Shown: positions 7,664-15,957 of the stretch, in pieces | Layout: every line of letters begins with the position of its first letter | Position numbering within the stretch: position 1 is the first letter of the stretch | Assembly: GCA_958450865.1 (NCBI GenBank) | Contig: CAUDNY010000003.1 | Location: 124,001 to 188,000, forward strand | Source of the DNA: an uncultured Collinsella sp. | Lineage (GTDB): Bacteria > Actinomycetota > Coriobacteriia > Coriobacteriales > Coriobacteriaceae | Direction: 5' to 3' | DNA length: 64,000 nt | Notes under the pieces: generated by a model | Told to the model about the DNA's origin: nothing | The model's input: only the letters and a program-made list of their open reading frames with translations | The model's database searches: none | Made by a program: the position numbers and the translations under genes

Positions 7664-10489
7664 TTATGCCTCACCTCCTTTGGAGTGCTTGCCAAGCGGG
7701 GTGGTGTCCCCGTCGTTTCCGTTTACGTTGTCAACGCCGTCGGCATCATGAGCTTTACGATGCGCACCGGTATGCGGCAGACGGCTCGTGGGCTGTTCGC
7801 TGTCCTTGGTGCCCCGCTCGCTGGCGTTGAGACCAAACATGCGACGGGCAGCAGGAATGGCGGCCGTGTGCTCGCGCATCTCGCGACGCAGGTCCTCATC
7901 CGAAAGCGCCGAGATACGCATCTGGGTATTGAGGCTCGCACGGATGTACTCGATGTTGATGAGCCAGCCACAGATGGCGATGACCGAAATGATCCAGATA
8001 ACAAGCAGGATGATCTTGCCGTTATTGTCGATATCGAGCACCGTCGAAAGTACAAAGAGCAGGACCTGGACGCCCACCACGGCTGCAAAACCGCCCTTGA
8101 TGTAGTAGGGGTAACGGTGCTCAAAGGTCACCGCATGGTCGAGCACCTCACGACGGTACGAATCGGAATCGAGCACGACACGCATGGCCGTACGCAGGGA
8201 GTAGCGCTCACGCGGCAGGTCGTTGGACTCGCAAATCATCAGACCGGTCGTGGAAAGCTGCTTATCAAAGAGCAGATTGAGGTTGAGCAGCAACGGGCGC
8301 AGCTGCAGACCGATAAAGAGCGCCACGATCAGGAACACGCCCAGGATGCACAGGTTGAACAGGTAGTTGAACGAATACATGCCACCGACGGTCTCGCGCA
8401 GCAGGTTGATGCCATAGGTGAAGGGCAGCAGCGGATGCAGCCATTGGAAGAAGCCGGGCATCATCTCAATGGGATACATGCCCGACGAACCGGGGATCTG
8501 CACAATGACGAGGATGACGCCGATTGCCTTGCCGATATGCTTAAAGGTGGTGGACAGCGCATAGATGATGTTGACGTAAGTGAACGAGATAGCGATGCCG
8601 CCCAGCACAAAGAGCAGCGGATTGACGCACTGAACGCCAATGACCAGGTCGCCCACCGTAACGATAATGGCCTGGAACGCACCCAGGATCACCATCAGCA
8701 GCCAGCGGCCAAAGTAGCCCTGACGCGCCGTAAAGCTACCGATGCCCTCGCGGTCGACCTCGAGCTTGTAGATAGCGATGAGCACATAGCCGCCTACCCA
8801 CAGCGCCAGATTGGTGTAGAAGGGCGCGATGCCCGAGCCAAAGCTCTTGACCGGATAGATTGACTTGGACGTCAGCTCAACCGGAGATGCCATGAAATCT
8901 GCCACGTCATTGACGTCGACGTCCATGAGGTCGGCTAACTCGCCCATAGACTCAGAGGTCTGCAGCGCCGCAATGTCATTAGCGGCGGTCGCGAGCTTGT
9001 CCTGAACCTTGGCAAGGGAGGCATCGGTCTGGGACAGCGTGGTCTTTGCCTGCTTGAGCGTGGCGTCGAGCTGCGCCAGCGTGCCGCGCGCGCTCGCTAT
9101 CGTGGGGGTCATACCCGATACAATGCCGGTCAAATCGCCCGAAACGGCGGCAAAGGAGTCAAGCGCGCTCGAAGCCTTCGGCAGCGCGTTCTGCCCCAGA
9201 TCGGTCTGAGCCTGACCGAGGTTAGCCGTACCGGTCTTAATTGCCGTGTTGAGTGCGTTGCTCGCGTTCGAGATTAGCGTAGCGTCGTTTGCCATGGCGC
9301 GCGACTGTGCAGAAAGGCCATCCTTGATGCTCTGCAGCTTCTGGTTTTGCTCGCGAAGCGAATCGATGGTCGATACAATGCGCGCGTCAATTTCCTCGGA
9401 ACCTGTCGACGTGTCATTGACGAGAATCTCCAAGTGCCCGATAACGGCCTTATTGTGATCGATCGTCGCTTGGAGAGAGTCGAGCGAGTTGTAGATGCGG
9501 GTGGTCGTAGATGTGACCGTACCCGTCAGCTTGCCAATCGCAGCGTTCGCGGAGGCTGACGTCTTGGTGAGCGCAAGGCTGCCCTCCGAAAGTGCCTTGG
9601 AGAGCGAGGTGATGGACTTGCCAGCCGTGGTGCGAGCTTCGCCCAGCAAATCATTACCCTGAGCGATTGCCTGCGTTAGCGAAGGCGCCTGTCCCTGCAG
9701 GCCCGCCAACGCAGCATCGGCCGAAGCAATCGAGCTGCTTGTCTTGTCGATGGCGGTGTTCATGTCGCCGATGGAATCACGTACTTCGCCCAGGGTATCA
9801 GACGCTTCGGACACCGAACCAGCCAGCGAATCCTGGGTCTGGGTCGCTTTGTCCTTTAAATCGACTCCGGCATCTTTCGCGATTCCGGCAACAGTCTCGC
9901 CCACCGTAGAGACAAATTCCGAGTTGATCTGCTCCTCGATGGTATTGGCGCCAGTGTCGGTGACCTTGGGCGCAATAGCGCTCTTCTTCTCATTGACGTA
10001 GTACGTGAGCTTGGGCTGATGGTAATTGCCGTCGAGCATTGAGACAAGATTGTCAGAGAAGTTCTTGGGGATCACGATGGCAGCGTAATATTCACCGCTC
10101 TCGACGCCCTCTTTAGCATCGGCGGCCGAATCGACGAAGGTCCAGCCCAGCTGATCGTTCTCTTTGAGCTGGTCGACAACCTTGTCGCCCGCATTGAGCT
10201 CGCCCACCAGGTCGTTTTGGGTGCCCCGATCGTTGTTGGCGATGGCAATCTTGATGCCCTGGGTGTTTCCGTACGGATCCCAGTTGGCCACGATGTTGTA
10301 CCAGGCATACAGCGAGGGAATAACGCACACGCCAAGGGTAACCACTAAGGCGACGGGGTTCACAAGCAGTCGCTTAATGTCGCGCTTAAATATCGCAAAG
10401 GAGACCTTTGCATTGGATAGTTTGCTGCCGAGACTCACGCTTGGACCATCCATCCTGTCGTTGAATCGAATCGTACTATCGATAACCAT
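7664..10489 (-). CDS. YhgE/Pip-domain membrane protein (~941 aa), first of a tandem pair
   Basis: A paralogue of the downstream gene with the same plan: an N-terminal helix, SLYAWYNIVANWDPYGNTQGIKIAI, a long coiled-coil-prone external region, and a C-terminal membrane block with MYPIEMMPGFFQWLHPLLPFTYGINLL. It is longer because of a C-terminal extension that adds about two more helices (FAAVVGVQVLLFVLSTVLDI and IILLVIWIISVIAICGWL) and a charged Asp/Gly/Asn tail. The start is uncertain. The frame is open from a TTG at 10522, with ATGs at 10489 and 10453, and none has a good ribosome site; 10489 is used here. A GTACA-GT-TGTAC palindrome about 80-90 bases upstream may be an operator. Together the pair could form a heteromeric envelope complex (inference). 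Confidence 0.85.
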   Translation of the reverse strand: MVIDSTIRFNDRMDGPSVSLGSKLSNAKVSFAIFKRDIKRLLVNPVALVVTLGVCVIPSLYAWYNIVANWDPYGNTQGIKIAIANNDRGTQNDLVGELNAGDKVVDQLKENDQLGWTFVDSAADAKEGVESGEYYAAIVIPKNFSDNLVSMLDGNYHQPKLTYYVNEKKSAIAPKVTDTGANTIEEQINSEFVSTVGETVAGIAKDAGVDLKDKATQTQDSLAGSVSEASDTLGEVRDSIGDMNTAIDKTSSSIASADAALAGLQGQAPSLTQAIAQGNDLLGEARTTAGKSITSLSKALSEGSLALTKTSASANAAIGKLTGTVTSTTTRIYNSLDSLQATIDHNKAVIGHLEILVNDTSTGSEEIDARIVSTIDSLREQNQKLQSIKDGLSAQSRAMANDATLISNASNALNTAIKTGTANLGQAQTDLGQNALPKASSALDSFAAVSGDLTGIVSGMTPTIASARGTLAQLDATLKQAKTTLSQTDASLAKVQDKLATAANDIAALQTSESMGELADLMDVDVNDVADFMASPVELTSKSIYPVKSFGSGIAPFYTNLALWVGGYVLIAIYKLEVDREGIGSFTARQGYFGRWLLMVILGAFQAIIVTVGDLVIGVQCVNPLLFVLGGIAISFTYVNIIYALSTTFKHIGKAIGVILVIVQIPGSSGMYPIEMMPGFFQWLHPLLPFTYGINLLRETVGGMYSFNYLFNLCILGVFLIVALFIGLQLRPLLLNLNLLFDKQLSTTGLMICESNDLPRERYSLRTAMRVVLDSDSYRREVLDHAVTFEHRYPYYIKGGFAAVVGVQVLLFVLSTVLDIDNNGKIILLVIWIISVIAICGWLINIEYIRASLNTQMRISALSDEDLRREMREHTAAIPAARRMFGLNASERGTKDSEQPTSRLPHTGAHRKAHDADGVDNVNGNDGDTTPLGKHSKGGEA

Positions 10490-10569
10490 TGTACGTAAGC
10501 GCTTTAGCGTCTCAGAGCACAATGGTATTGAGTTTTGCGGGTAGCAATATACTACGAAGACGAATTAAC

Positions 10570-10581
10570 GTACAGTTGTAC
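10570..10581. promoter_or_regulatory. Palindrome GTACAGTTGTAC, possible operator of the YhgE/Pip pair
   Basis: A perfect 5-2-5 inverted repeat in the AT-rich stretch upstream of the tandem membrane-protein genes. A TATATT box follows about 17-18 bases downstream on the minus strand. TetR-type repressors often control such genes, but no regulator gene is adjacent, so the assignment is an inference. Confidence 0.35.
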
Positions 10582-10737
10582 AGTATCTTTAATTTCAGCA
10601 GGTCACAAAACCACAACCCGCACAAATTAGCAATTCAAATAGTCATCGGGGACGTTCTTAAACGACTGGTCAAACAAGAACGCCCCCAACGACTAGTTTG
10701 GACCACGGTAACATCGATGTTTTAGCAATGCCAGCGA

Positions 10738-10837
10738 GCGGGCGCCAGAGCGAACAAATTGGCATGAAAAGAGGACGGCATAGACCTTCTGGTCATGCCG
10801 TCCTCTTTGAATGACAAGTTGTCGCTCTGGCGCCCGC
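10738..10837. repeat. Long hairpin repeat, copy B, downstream of htpG
   Basis: A 100-base hairpin. The outer stem GCGGGCGCCAGAGCGA pairs perfectly over 16 bases with its partner ending at 10837. Then come TTGGCAT/ATGACAA, the symmetric GA/GA mismatch, AAAGAGGACGGCAT/ATGCCGTCCTCTTT, a bulged A, GACC/GGTC and a four-base loop. It has the same architecture as copies at 2791-2880 and 60687-60773. Confidence 0.75.
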
Positions 10838-10851
10838 GCAGCGTCGACTGG

Positions 10852-10875
10852 TCCGCCGTTCGTTAGAACGGCGGA
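10852..10875. terminator. Perfect 10-bp hairpin downstream of htpG
   Basis: TCCGCCGTTC and GAACGGCGGA pair perfectly around a four-base loop. It is the middle of three consecutive hairpins after the htpG stop. No U-tract follows on the minus strand, so it is either part of a compound terminator or an RNA-end structure. Confidence 0.5.
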
Positions 10876-10895
10876 ACTGAGGGCAGCGTCGAGCC

Positions 10896-10923
10896 GTTAC
10901 GCGGTTTGGTAAAACCGCGTAAC
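10896..10923. terminator. Perfect 12-bp hairpin immediately after htpG stop
   Basis: GTTACGCGGTTT and AAACCGCGTAAC pair perfectly around a GGTA tetraloop, beginning 7 bases past the htpG stop codon. It is the first of three consecutive hairpins (then 10852-10875 and 10738-10837) and is likely part of the htpG 3' end. Confidence 0.55.
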
Positions 10924-10930
10924 TACCTAA

Positions 10931-12955
10931 CTACATCAAGTTGCAAACAGCCGCCGCGAAGGCAACGGGGTCCTCGGGGAGGATGCCCTCGACCAGCAGG
11001 GCCTGATCGTAGAGCAGACCAGAGTACTGCTTGATCTTGTCGGCGTCGCCTGCCTTCTGGGCAGCGACAAGCTTGTCAAAGACCGGGTGCTTGGCGTTGA
11101 GCTCGAGCACGCGTTGGCTCTTGGGCATGCCGTCGGGCGCGCCCTCGGGTCCCTTCTGGAGCACCTTCTCCATCTCGAGCGAAAGTGGGCCCTCGGTGGT
11201 GATACAAGCGGGGGCATCGGTCAGGCGCGCGGAGACGGCGACTTTCTCGACCTTGTCACCGAGCGCCTCCTTCATAGCGCTAAAGAGGTCCTCGTTCTCC
11301 TTGGTGGCGTCCTCGGCCTCCTTCTTCTCGTCCTCGGTCGCCAGGTCAAGATCACCGGTCGCAACGTTCTTGAGCTCTAGATGACGATCCTCGACCTCGG
11401 GCTCAGCACCGTCGGCAACGGCCTTCTCGGCAGCCTCGCGGGCGGCGTCGTCCTCGTAGATTTTAGGCATATCGGCGGCAACGTACTCACGCATAGCCTG
11501 GAAGGTGAACTCATCCACGTCCTGCGTCAGAAGCAGCACGTCGTAACCGCGGTCGAGCACGCCCTTCACCACGGGCATCTTGGCCAAGCGCTCACGCGAG
11601 TCGCCGGCGGCGTAGTAGATGGCCTTCTGGTCCTCGGGCATACCCTTGGCATACTCGGCCAGGGTAATCATCTTCTGCTCCTTGGCAGACCAGAACAGTA
11701 GCAGGTCGGCGAGCTCATCGGCCTTCATGCCATAGCTCGAGTAGATGCCGTACTTAAGGCCGCGGCCAAAGTTCTCAAAGAACTTCTCGTAGGCCTCGCG
11801 GTCGTTGTCACGCATATCCTCAAGGTCGGCGGTAATCTTCTTTTCCACACGCTTGGCGATGGCCTTGAGCTGACGGTTCTGCTGCAGCGTCTCGCGCGAG
11901 ATGTTGAGCGACACGTCGGCGGAATCCACGACACCACGGACAAAGTTGTAGTAGTCGGGCAGCAGGTCGTCGCACTTCTCCATAATCAGCACGTTGGAGC
12001 TGTAGAGCGCCAGGCCCTTCTCGTAGTCCTTGCTGTACAGATCGAACGGGGCGCGGCCCGGCACAAACAGCAGGGCGTCGTACTCGAGCGTACCCTCGGC
12101 ATGGAAGCTGATAGTACGTGCCGGATCGTCAAAGTCGTGGAACGTGGACTTGTAGAACTCGTCATAGTCCTTCTGCTCAACATCGGAGCTGTGCTTCTTC
12201 CAGATCGGCGTCATTGAGTTGACGGTCTCGAGCTCCTGGTAGTCCTCGTACTCGGGCGTGTAGTCATCGCCAGCATCCTCGGGCTTGGGCTTCTGGCGGC
12301 TCTTGGACACCATCATCTGGATCGGGTAACGCACATAGTTGCTGTACTGCTGAATCAGGCTCTTGAGGCCCCACTCGGTCAGGAAGCGATCGTAGGTCTC
12401 GGCCTCGCCGTCGGCATCGAGCTTCTCGTTCTCGCGCAACGTCAGGATAACATCGGTACCGTGCTCGGCGCGCTCGCCGTCCTCGATGGTGTAACCCTCA
12501 AGACCATCAGACTCCCACACGTGAGCGGTGTCCTCCCCATAGGCGCGGCTGACAACCTTTACGTGGCTGGCAACCATAAAGGCAGAGTAGAAGCCCACGC
12601 CAAACTGGCCGATGATGTCGACATCGGAGCCCTGTTGCTCGGCGTTCTCGGTCTTAAACTCCTCGGAGCCGGAATGGGCGATGGTGCCCAGATTGCGCTC
12701 GAGCTCCTCGGCGGTCATGCCAATACCGTTATCCGAGATGGTAATGGTGCGGGCGTCCTTATCAAAGGAGACACGAATGGCCAAGTCGCCTTGGTCGAGC
12801 TTGACGTTCGGATCCTGCAGGCTCTTAAAGTTGAGCTTGTCGACGGCGTCGCTCGCGTTAGAGATAAGCTCGCGCAGGAAGATTTCCTTATTGGTGTAGA
12901 TGGAGTTGATCATGAGGTCGAGCAGTTTTTTGCTCTCAGTCTTAAATTGACGCAT
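10931..12955 (-). CDS. htpG: Molecular chaperone HtpG (Hsp90)
   Basis: An ATP-dependent Hsp90 chaperone, cytosolic and dimeric. The GHKL ATPase domain fills about residues 1-220, with ELISNASDA, DNGIGM and GQFGVGFYSAF; the middle domain has NISRETLQQNRQL. At 674 residues it is longer than typical bacterial HtpG (~620-630), mainly through an acidic Glu/Asp/Ala-rich stretch at about 525-590. The ATG at 12955 follows AAAGGACTGCAC. No CIRCE element is visible upstream; a TTATAAAAT-like -10 region lies near 13040. Three hairpins follow the stop codon. It appears to be monocistronic. Confidence 0.96.
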   Translation of the reverse strand: MRQFKTESKKLLDLMINSIYTNKEIFLRELISNASDAVDKLNFKSLQDPNVKLDQGDLAIRVSFDKDARTITISDNGIGMTAEELERNLGTIAHSGSEEFKTENAEQQGSDVDIIGQFGVGFYSAFMVASHVKVVSRAYGEDTAHVWESDGLEGYTIEDGERAEHGTDVILTLRENEKLDADGEAETYDRFLTEWGLKSLIQQYSNYVRYPIQMMVSKSRQKPKPEDAGDDYTPEYEDYQELETVNSMTPIWKKHSSDVEQKDYDEFYKSTFHDFDDPARTISFHAEGTLEYDALLFVPGRAPFDLYSKDYEKGLALYSSNVLIMEKCDDLLPDYYNFVRGVVDSADVSLNISRETLQQNRQLKAIAKRVEKKITADLEDMRDNDREAYEKFFENFGRGLKYGIYSSYGMKADELADLLLFWSAKEQKMITLAEYAKGMPEDQKAIYYAAGDSRERLAKMPVVKGVLDRGYDVLLLTQDVDEFTFQAMREYVAADMPKIYEDDAAREAAEKAVADGAEPEVEDRHLELKNVATGDLDLATEDEKKEAEDATKENEDLFSAMKEALGDKVEKVAVSARLTDAPACITTEGPLSLEMEKVLQKGPEGAPDGMPKSQRVLELNAKHPVFDKLVAAQKAGDADKIKQYSGLLYDQALLVEGILPEDPVAFAAAVCNLM

Positions 12956-13157
12956 GTGCAGTCCTTTCGCGCTACCCCCGTCCGCAAAAACGGCCCGGTT
13001 GCCCGAGCCGCATCGCAGACCTGCTATGTCCAGACTTAGATTTTATAACCCATTAGCGCGCATATATACATACGGAATCGAAAAACTGTATGTCCAAACG
13101 CTCTGATGCGCCAATTGCCAAGGAGTGTCCCAAACTGCCGGCAGGAAAGGAACGTCC

Positions 13158-13658
13158 CTATCTGCCATCTACGCGCTTGGCCATCCAAACATGGGGCTGG
13201 CCCTCGTCTTCGTAGTCCACCGGGGCAATCTGCGTGTAACCCGCCTTGGCATAGAGTGGTAGCACGTATTCCTGCGCGTGCAGCTTAATGAGCTTGGCGC
13301 CGGCATCACGCGCGCACGTATCACTGGCCTCGACAATCTTGATCGCCAAACCGCGACGGCGCATGCTCGGCAGCACAGCCACGCGCCCCATAATGTAGGT
13401 CTCCCCCGCCGCGACGCCTTCGCCCAAGTCGCACGCCGGCGACACCGGAGCCTCTGCGTCAGCCGCGCGCTCAAGCTCTTCGGGAAACACGCGCGAGCAA
13501 CCGGTAAGCTCGCCGTCTACATAGAGCGTCACATGAATGCAGTTCGGATCCTCGTCGATAGCGTCAAACTCGTTCTCGTAGCCCTGCTCGTCCATAAAAA
13601 CGACGCGGCGCACCAACGCCGCGTCATCAAAGCATCCCGTCTTAAGTTGGATATCCAT
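13158..13658 (-). CDS. GNAT-family N-acetyltransferase
   Basis: A 166-residue acetyl-CoA-dependent acyltransferase of the GNAT fold, probably acting on a small molecule or peptide. The core motif GRVAVLPSMRRRGLAIKIVE is the pyrophosphate-binding loop (R-R-x-G-L/A), followed by AGAKLIKLHAQEYVLPLYAKAGY, as in ElaA/YjcF-type enzymes. The N-terminal region VRRVVFMDEQGYENEFDAIDEDPN also matches that group. An ATG six codons further upstream exists, but AAAGGGCAGCC supports the ATG at 13658 (MDIQLKTG). It stands alone between htpG and the polysaccharide phosphatase gene. The substrate is unknown. Confidence 0.83.
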   Translation of the reverse strand: MDIQLKTGCFDDAALVRRVVFMDEQGYENEFDAIDEDPNCIHVTLYVDGELTGCSRVFPEELERAADAEAPVSPACDLGEGVAAGETYIMGRVAVLPSMRRRGLAIKIVEASDTCARDAGAKLIKLHAQEYVLPLYAKAGYTQIAPVDYEDEGQPHVWMAKRVDGR

Positions 13659-13697
13659 GGCTGCCCTTTCATTCAATGCGAACGTTAGGGACAGATT

Positions 13698-14348
13698 TTA
13701 GCGAAAATGAGCTCCGCGCACGCTAAACTTCGCGCGAGCCTTCGCCAGGCAGTCGTAATGACCCACGTTATGGGCATCGCTCGCGATGAAGCTGTACAGG
13801 TTCTGATCGAACAGGCGCTGTGCCGGCTTTTTCTCGCGACCAAAGCGACCGCCGGCAATAAAGTCCGCCGAAGCCTGCAGCTTGCAGCCCATATCGACCA
13901 GGCGCTCCGCCACGCTTACATCCTTTTGAACCGCACGATAGCGCTCAGGATGAGCGATGATCACCTGGTAGCCACGGCACTGCAAATCGTAAATCGTGTT
14001 CTCGTACTCTCTAAACGCATACGCATCGGCATGAGTCGAAAGCTCGAGCAGAAACTCGTTGGTCCCATCGAAATGCAAGTGATCCGCGGCATCGATACCA
14101 AGCTCAACGAGCTTTCGATGGTTGACCTCGAAGCCCATTTGGAGCGGAAAACCGTCAGCGTTATCGCGCAGCAGCTCAAAGGCATCCCACATCTTGTCGT
14201 AATCAAAATAGGGATCACGGCAGTGAGGAGTGCAAACGATTCTGGTTACACCGGCCCGCTTGGCAGCCTCGAGCATCGCCAAGCTCTCTTCGAGATCGGC
14301 GGCGCCGTCGTCTACACCCGGCAAGATATGGCAATGAATGTCACGCAT
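13698..14348 (-). CDS. CpsB/YwqE-type protein-tyrosine phosphatase (PHP domain)
   Basis: A 216-residue manganese-dependent tyrosine phosphatase of the PHP superfamily, which dephosphorylates the partner tyrosine kinase in capsule or exopolysaccharide control. Metal-binding motifs are MRDIHCHILPGVDDGA at the N-terminus, CTPHC near residue 42, FEVN, IAHPERY, and IASDAHNVG near the C-terminus. It lies 17 bases downstream of the kinase gene, so it is the last gene of a cpsC-cpsD-cpsB operon. Polysaccharide polymerase and glycosyltransferase genes are not in the window, so the module is separated from any synthesis cluster here. Confidence 0.9.
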   Translation of the reverse strand: MRDIHCHILPGVDDGAADLEESLAMLEAAKRAGVTRIVCTPHCRDPYFDYDKMWDAFELLRDNADGFPLQMGFEVNHRKLVELGIDAADHLHFDGTNEFLLELSTHADAYAFREYENTIYDLQCRGYQVIIAHPERYRAVQKDVSVAERLVDMGCKLQASADFIAGGRFGREKKPAQRLFDQNLYSFIASDAHNVGHYDCLAKARAKFSVRGAHFR

Positions 14349-14365
14349 AGGTCGGCCTCAATCAA

Positions 14366-15103
14366 CTAAACGTTTGCTCGGTTGGTGAAGATGCCCTTTT
14401 TTGAAGTGCCCTGATCGTCGGAGCCCTTCTTAACCTTCTTACCGTCCTTGGTGTAGTAAGAATAGTAGTACTCGCTGGTCTCGGTCTCGCAGTAGTTCAT
14501 AACGGTACCGATGAGCTTGACCTTCTCGGACTTCTTAAGCTGACCGATGGCGTTGAGCGCCTCTTCGCGCTTGGTAAAGTCCTCGCGCACCACGAACAGC
14601 GTGCCGTCGGTCAGGCTGGCAATCTCGGCAGCATCGATGAAGGTGCCGACCGGAGGAGCATCGAAGATGACGTACTGGAACTTGGCGGACAGTGCCTTTA
14701 CCAGCTTGGCAAAGCGATGGGAGACGATGATGTCGGCAGGATTGGGAATGTGCGGCTCGGCATCGAGGAAGTAGAAGTTCTTCTGACCCGTCTCGACAAT
14801 TGCCTGGTCAATGGAAATCTGCTCGGAAAGGACCGCATAGAGTCCGCCGCGCGAACGAACGCCGAGCATATCGGAAAGGGACCTGCGGCGCATATCGGCC
14901 TCGACCAGGAGCACGGACTTGCCGCTCGTGGCGATTGCCTGAGCAAGGTTAATGGAAACCGTAGACTTGCCCTCGTTGGGAATCGAGGAGGTAACGGTGA
15001 TGGTGCGAATGGGGTCGTCCACGCTCGCAAAGCGGATGTTGGCCAGAAGGGTCTTGGCGGCATTCTGTACAACGAGCTTATCGGTGTTCTTTGCCTTAGC
15101 CAT
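14366..15103 (-). CDS. CpsD/CapB-type tyrosine-protein kinase
   Basis: A 245-residue cytosolic BY-kinase that autophosphorylates on a C-terminal tyrosine cluster and acts with the membrane adaptor encoded just upstream. It has Walker A SSIPNEGKSTVS, Walker A' LLVEADMRRRS, Walker B YVIFDAPPVGT, and the tyrosine-rich tail SEYYYSYYTKDG, followed by a lysine-rich end. The start ATG (MAKAKNTDKL) is 3 bases from the stop of the cpsC-like gene, so translation is coupled. As in other Gram-positives, adaptor and kinase are split into two proteins. Its phosphatase lies downstream. Confidence 0.9.
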   Translation of the reverse strand: MAKAKNTDKLVVQNAAKTLLANIRFASVDDPIRTITVTSSIPNEGKSTVSINLAQAIATSGKSVLLVEADMRRRSLSDMLGVRSRGGLYAVLSEQISIDQAIVETGQKNFYFLDAEPHIPNPADIIVSHRFAKLVKALSAKFQYVIFDAPPVGTFIDAAEIASLTDGTLFVVREDFTKREEALNAIGQLKKSEKVKLIGTVMNYCETETSEYYYSYYTKDGKKVKKGSDDQGTSKKGIFTNRANV

Positions 15104-15105
15104 GC

Positions 15106-15762
15106 CTATTTACCACCTTTCATAGCCGGAATTCGGCCAACAACGGGAATACCCAGGAGCTCTTCTGCCTCTTCGGCACCGCGGATGCGGGTATTGAGCA
15201 TGTCTGCCAAAACGACATAGGCAACTGCGATAAAGATACCGGCGAGGAACGCGACGGCAATATACAGCGTGCGCTTGGGGCCGCTGGGGGCTTCGGGGGT
15301 CTTAGCCTCGTCGATAACGTTGATGCTCTGGGCAGCGCCGACGTTCTGAGCGACCGTACTCACCGAGCTGGCAATGGCCTTTGCGACCTCAGCCGTCTCC
15401 TTGGCATCGGTGCCGGTAACCGAAAGCGTAATGACACGCGTGGTGGTCTCGGAGGAAACAGACACCTTGTAGTCATCCAGATCGGTGAGGCCCAGTTCTT
15501 TGGCGGCGCCGCTCTTAACGCTATCGCTATCCAGCAGCGTGGCGATATCGTTGGAAAGCATCTGGCTCGCCGAGAGATCGTTGTAGCTCATCTTACCGCT
15601 ATCGTCGGTCTTGGCGAGAATGTACATGCTCGTCGTCGCGGTATAGGTGTTGTCCATCGCAACGAAGGACACGATGCCCATGGCGATCGCGCAGACCACC
15701 GGAAGGGTGATGACCAGCTTGAGGTGCTTCTTCAGCAGCTGGAACAGTTCGAGAAGGGTCAT
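15106..15762 (-). CDS. YveK/CpsC-type Wzz polysaccharide co-polymerase adaptor
   Basis: A 218-residue membrane adaptor with two helices, about residues 16-38 and 175-198, and a Wzz-type external domain between them. The proline-rich DEAKTPEAPSGPKRTLYIAV before TM2 is characteristic of chain-length regulators. It controls polysaccharide chain length and activates the BY-kinase through its short cytosolic tail (GRIPAMKGGK). The ATG at 15762 follows GAAAGGCAAGCTGC. It is the first gene of the three-gene phosphorelay operon; the ~195-base gap upstream should hold its promoter. Confidence 0.88.
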   Translation of the reverse strand: MTLLELFQLLKKHLKLVITLPVVCAIAMGIVSFVAMDNTYTATTSMYILAKTDDSGKMSYNDLSASQMLSNDIATLLDSDSVKSGAAKELGLTDLDDYKVSVSSETTTRVITLSVTGTDAKETAEVAKAIASSVSTVAQNVGAAQSINVIDEAKTPEAPSGPKRTLYIAVAFLAGIFIAVAYVVLADMLNTRIRGAEEAEELLGIPVVGRIPAMKGGK

Positions 15763-15903
15763 GCAGCTTGCCTTTCATTTCCCCAGTTCGGATTGACAAA
15801 ACTGTCCGTATGTTATCGCATCTTTTTACCGAGACCAAACTCTATACATAAGAAACAGGCTCTCCTGTAAAAATGTCGGAAGCAATCGTAAAATTGCACA
15901 ACA

Positions 15904-15932
15904 ACGCCGCACCCGAAAGTCAAATGCGGCGT
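15904..15932 (-). terminator. Terminator-like hairpin after the PhoR-like kinase gene
   Basis: ACGCCGCA and TGCGGCGT form an 8-bp stem around a ~13-base loop, followed on the minus strand by TGTTGTTG. It lies 25 bases beyond the stop codon of the histidine kinase. Confidence 0.6.
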
Positions 15933-15957
15933 CTACATCAATATCTATGTTGTATCG

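Noticed and set aside
10738..10837. Kink-turn interpretation of the tandem GA mismatch
   Set aside because: A k-turn needs a three-base bulge beside the GA pairs, which is absent. The upstream genes are on the minus strand, where the mismatch reads UC/UC in the RNA.
12956..13157. CIRCE heat-shock operator before htpG
   Set aside because: The TTAGCACTC/GAGTGCTAA pair is absent.
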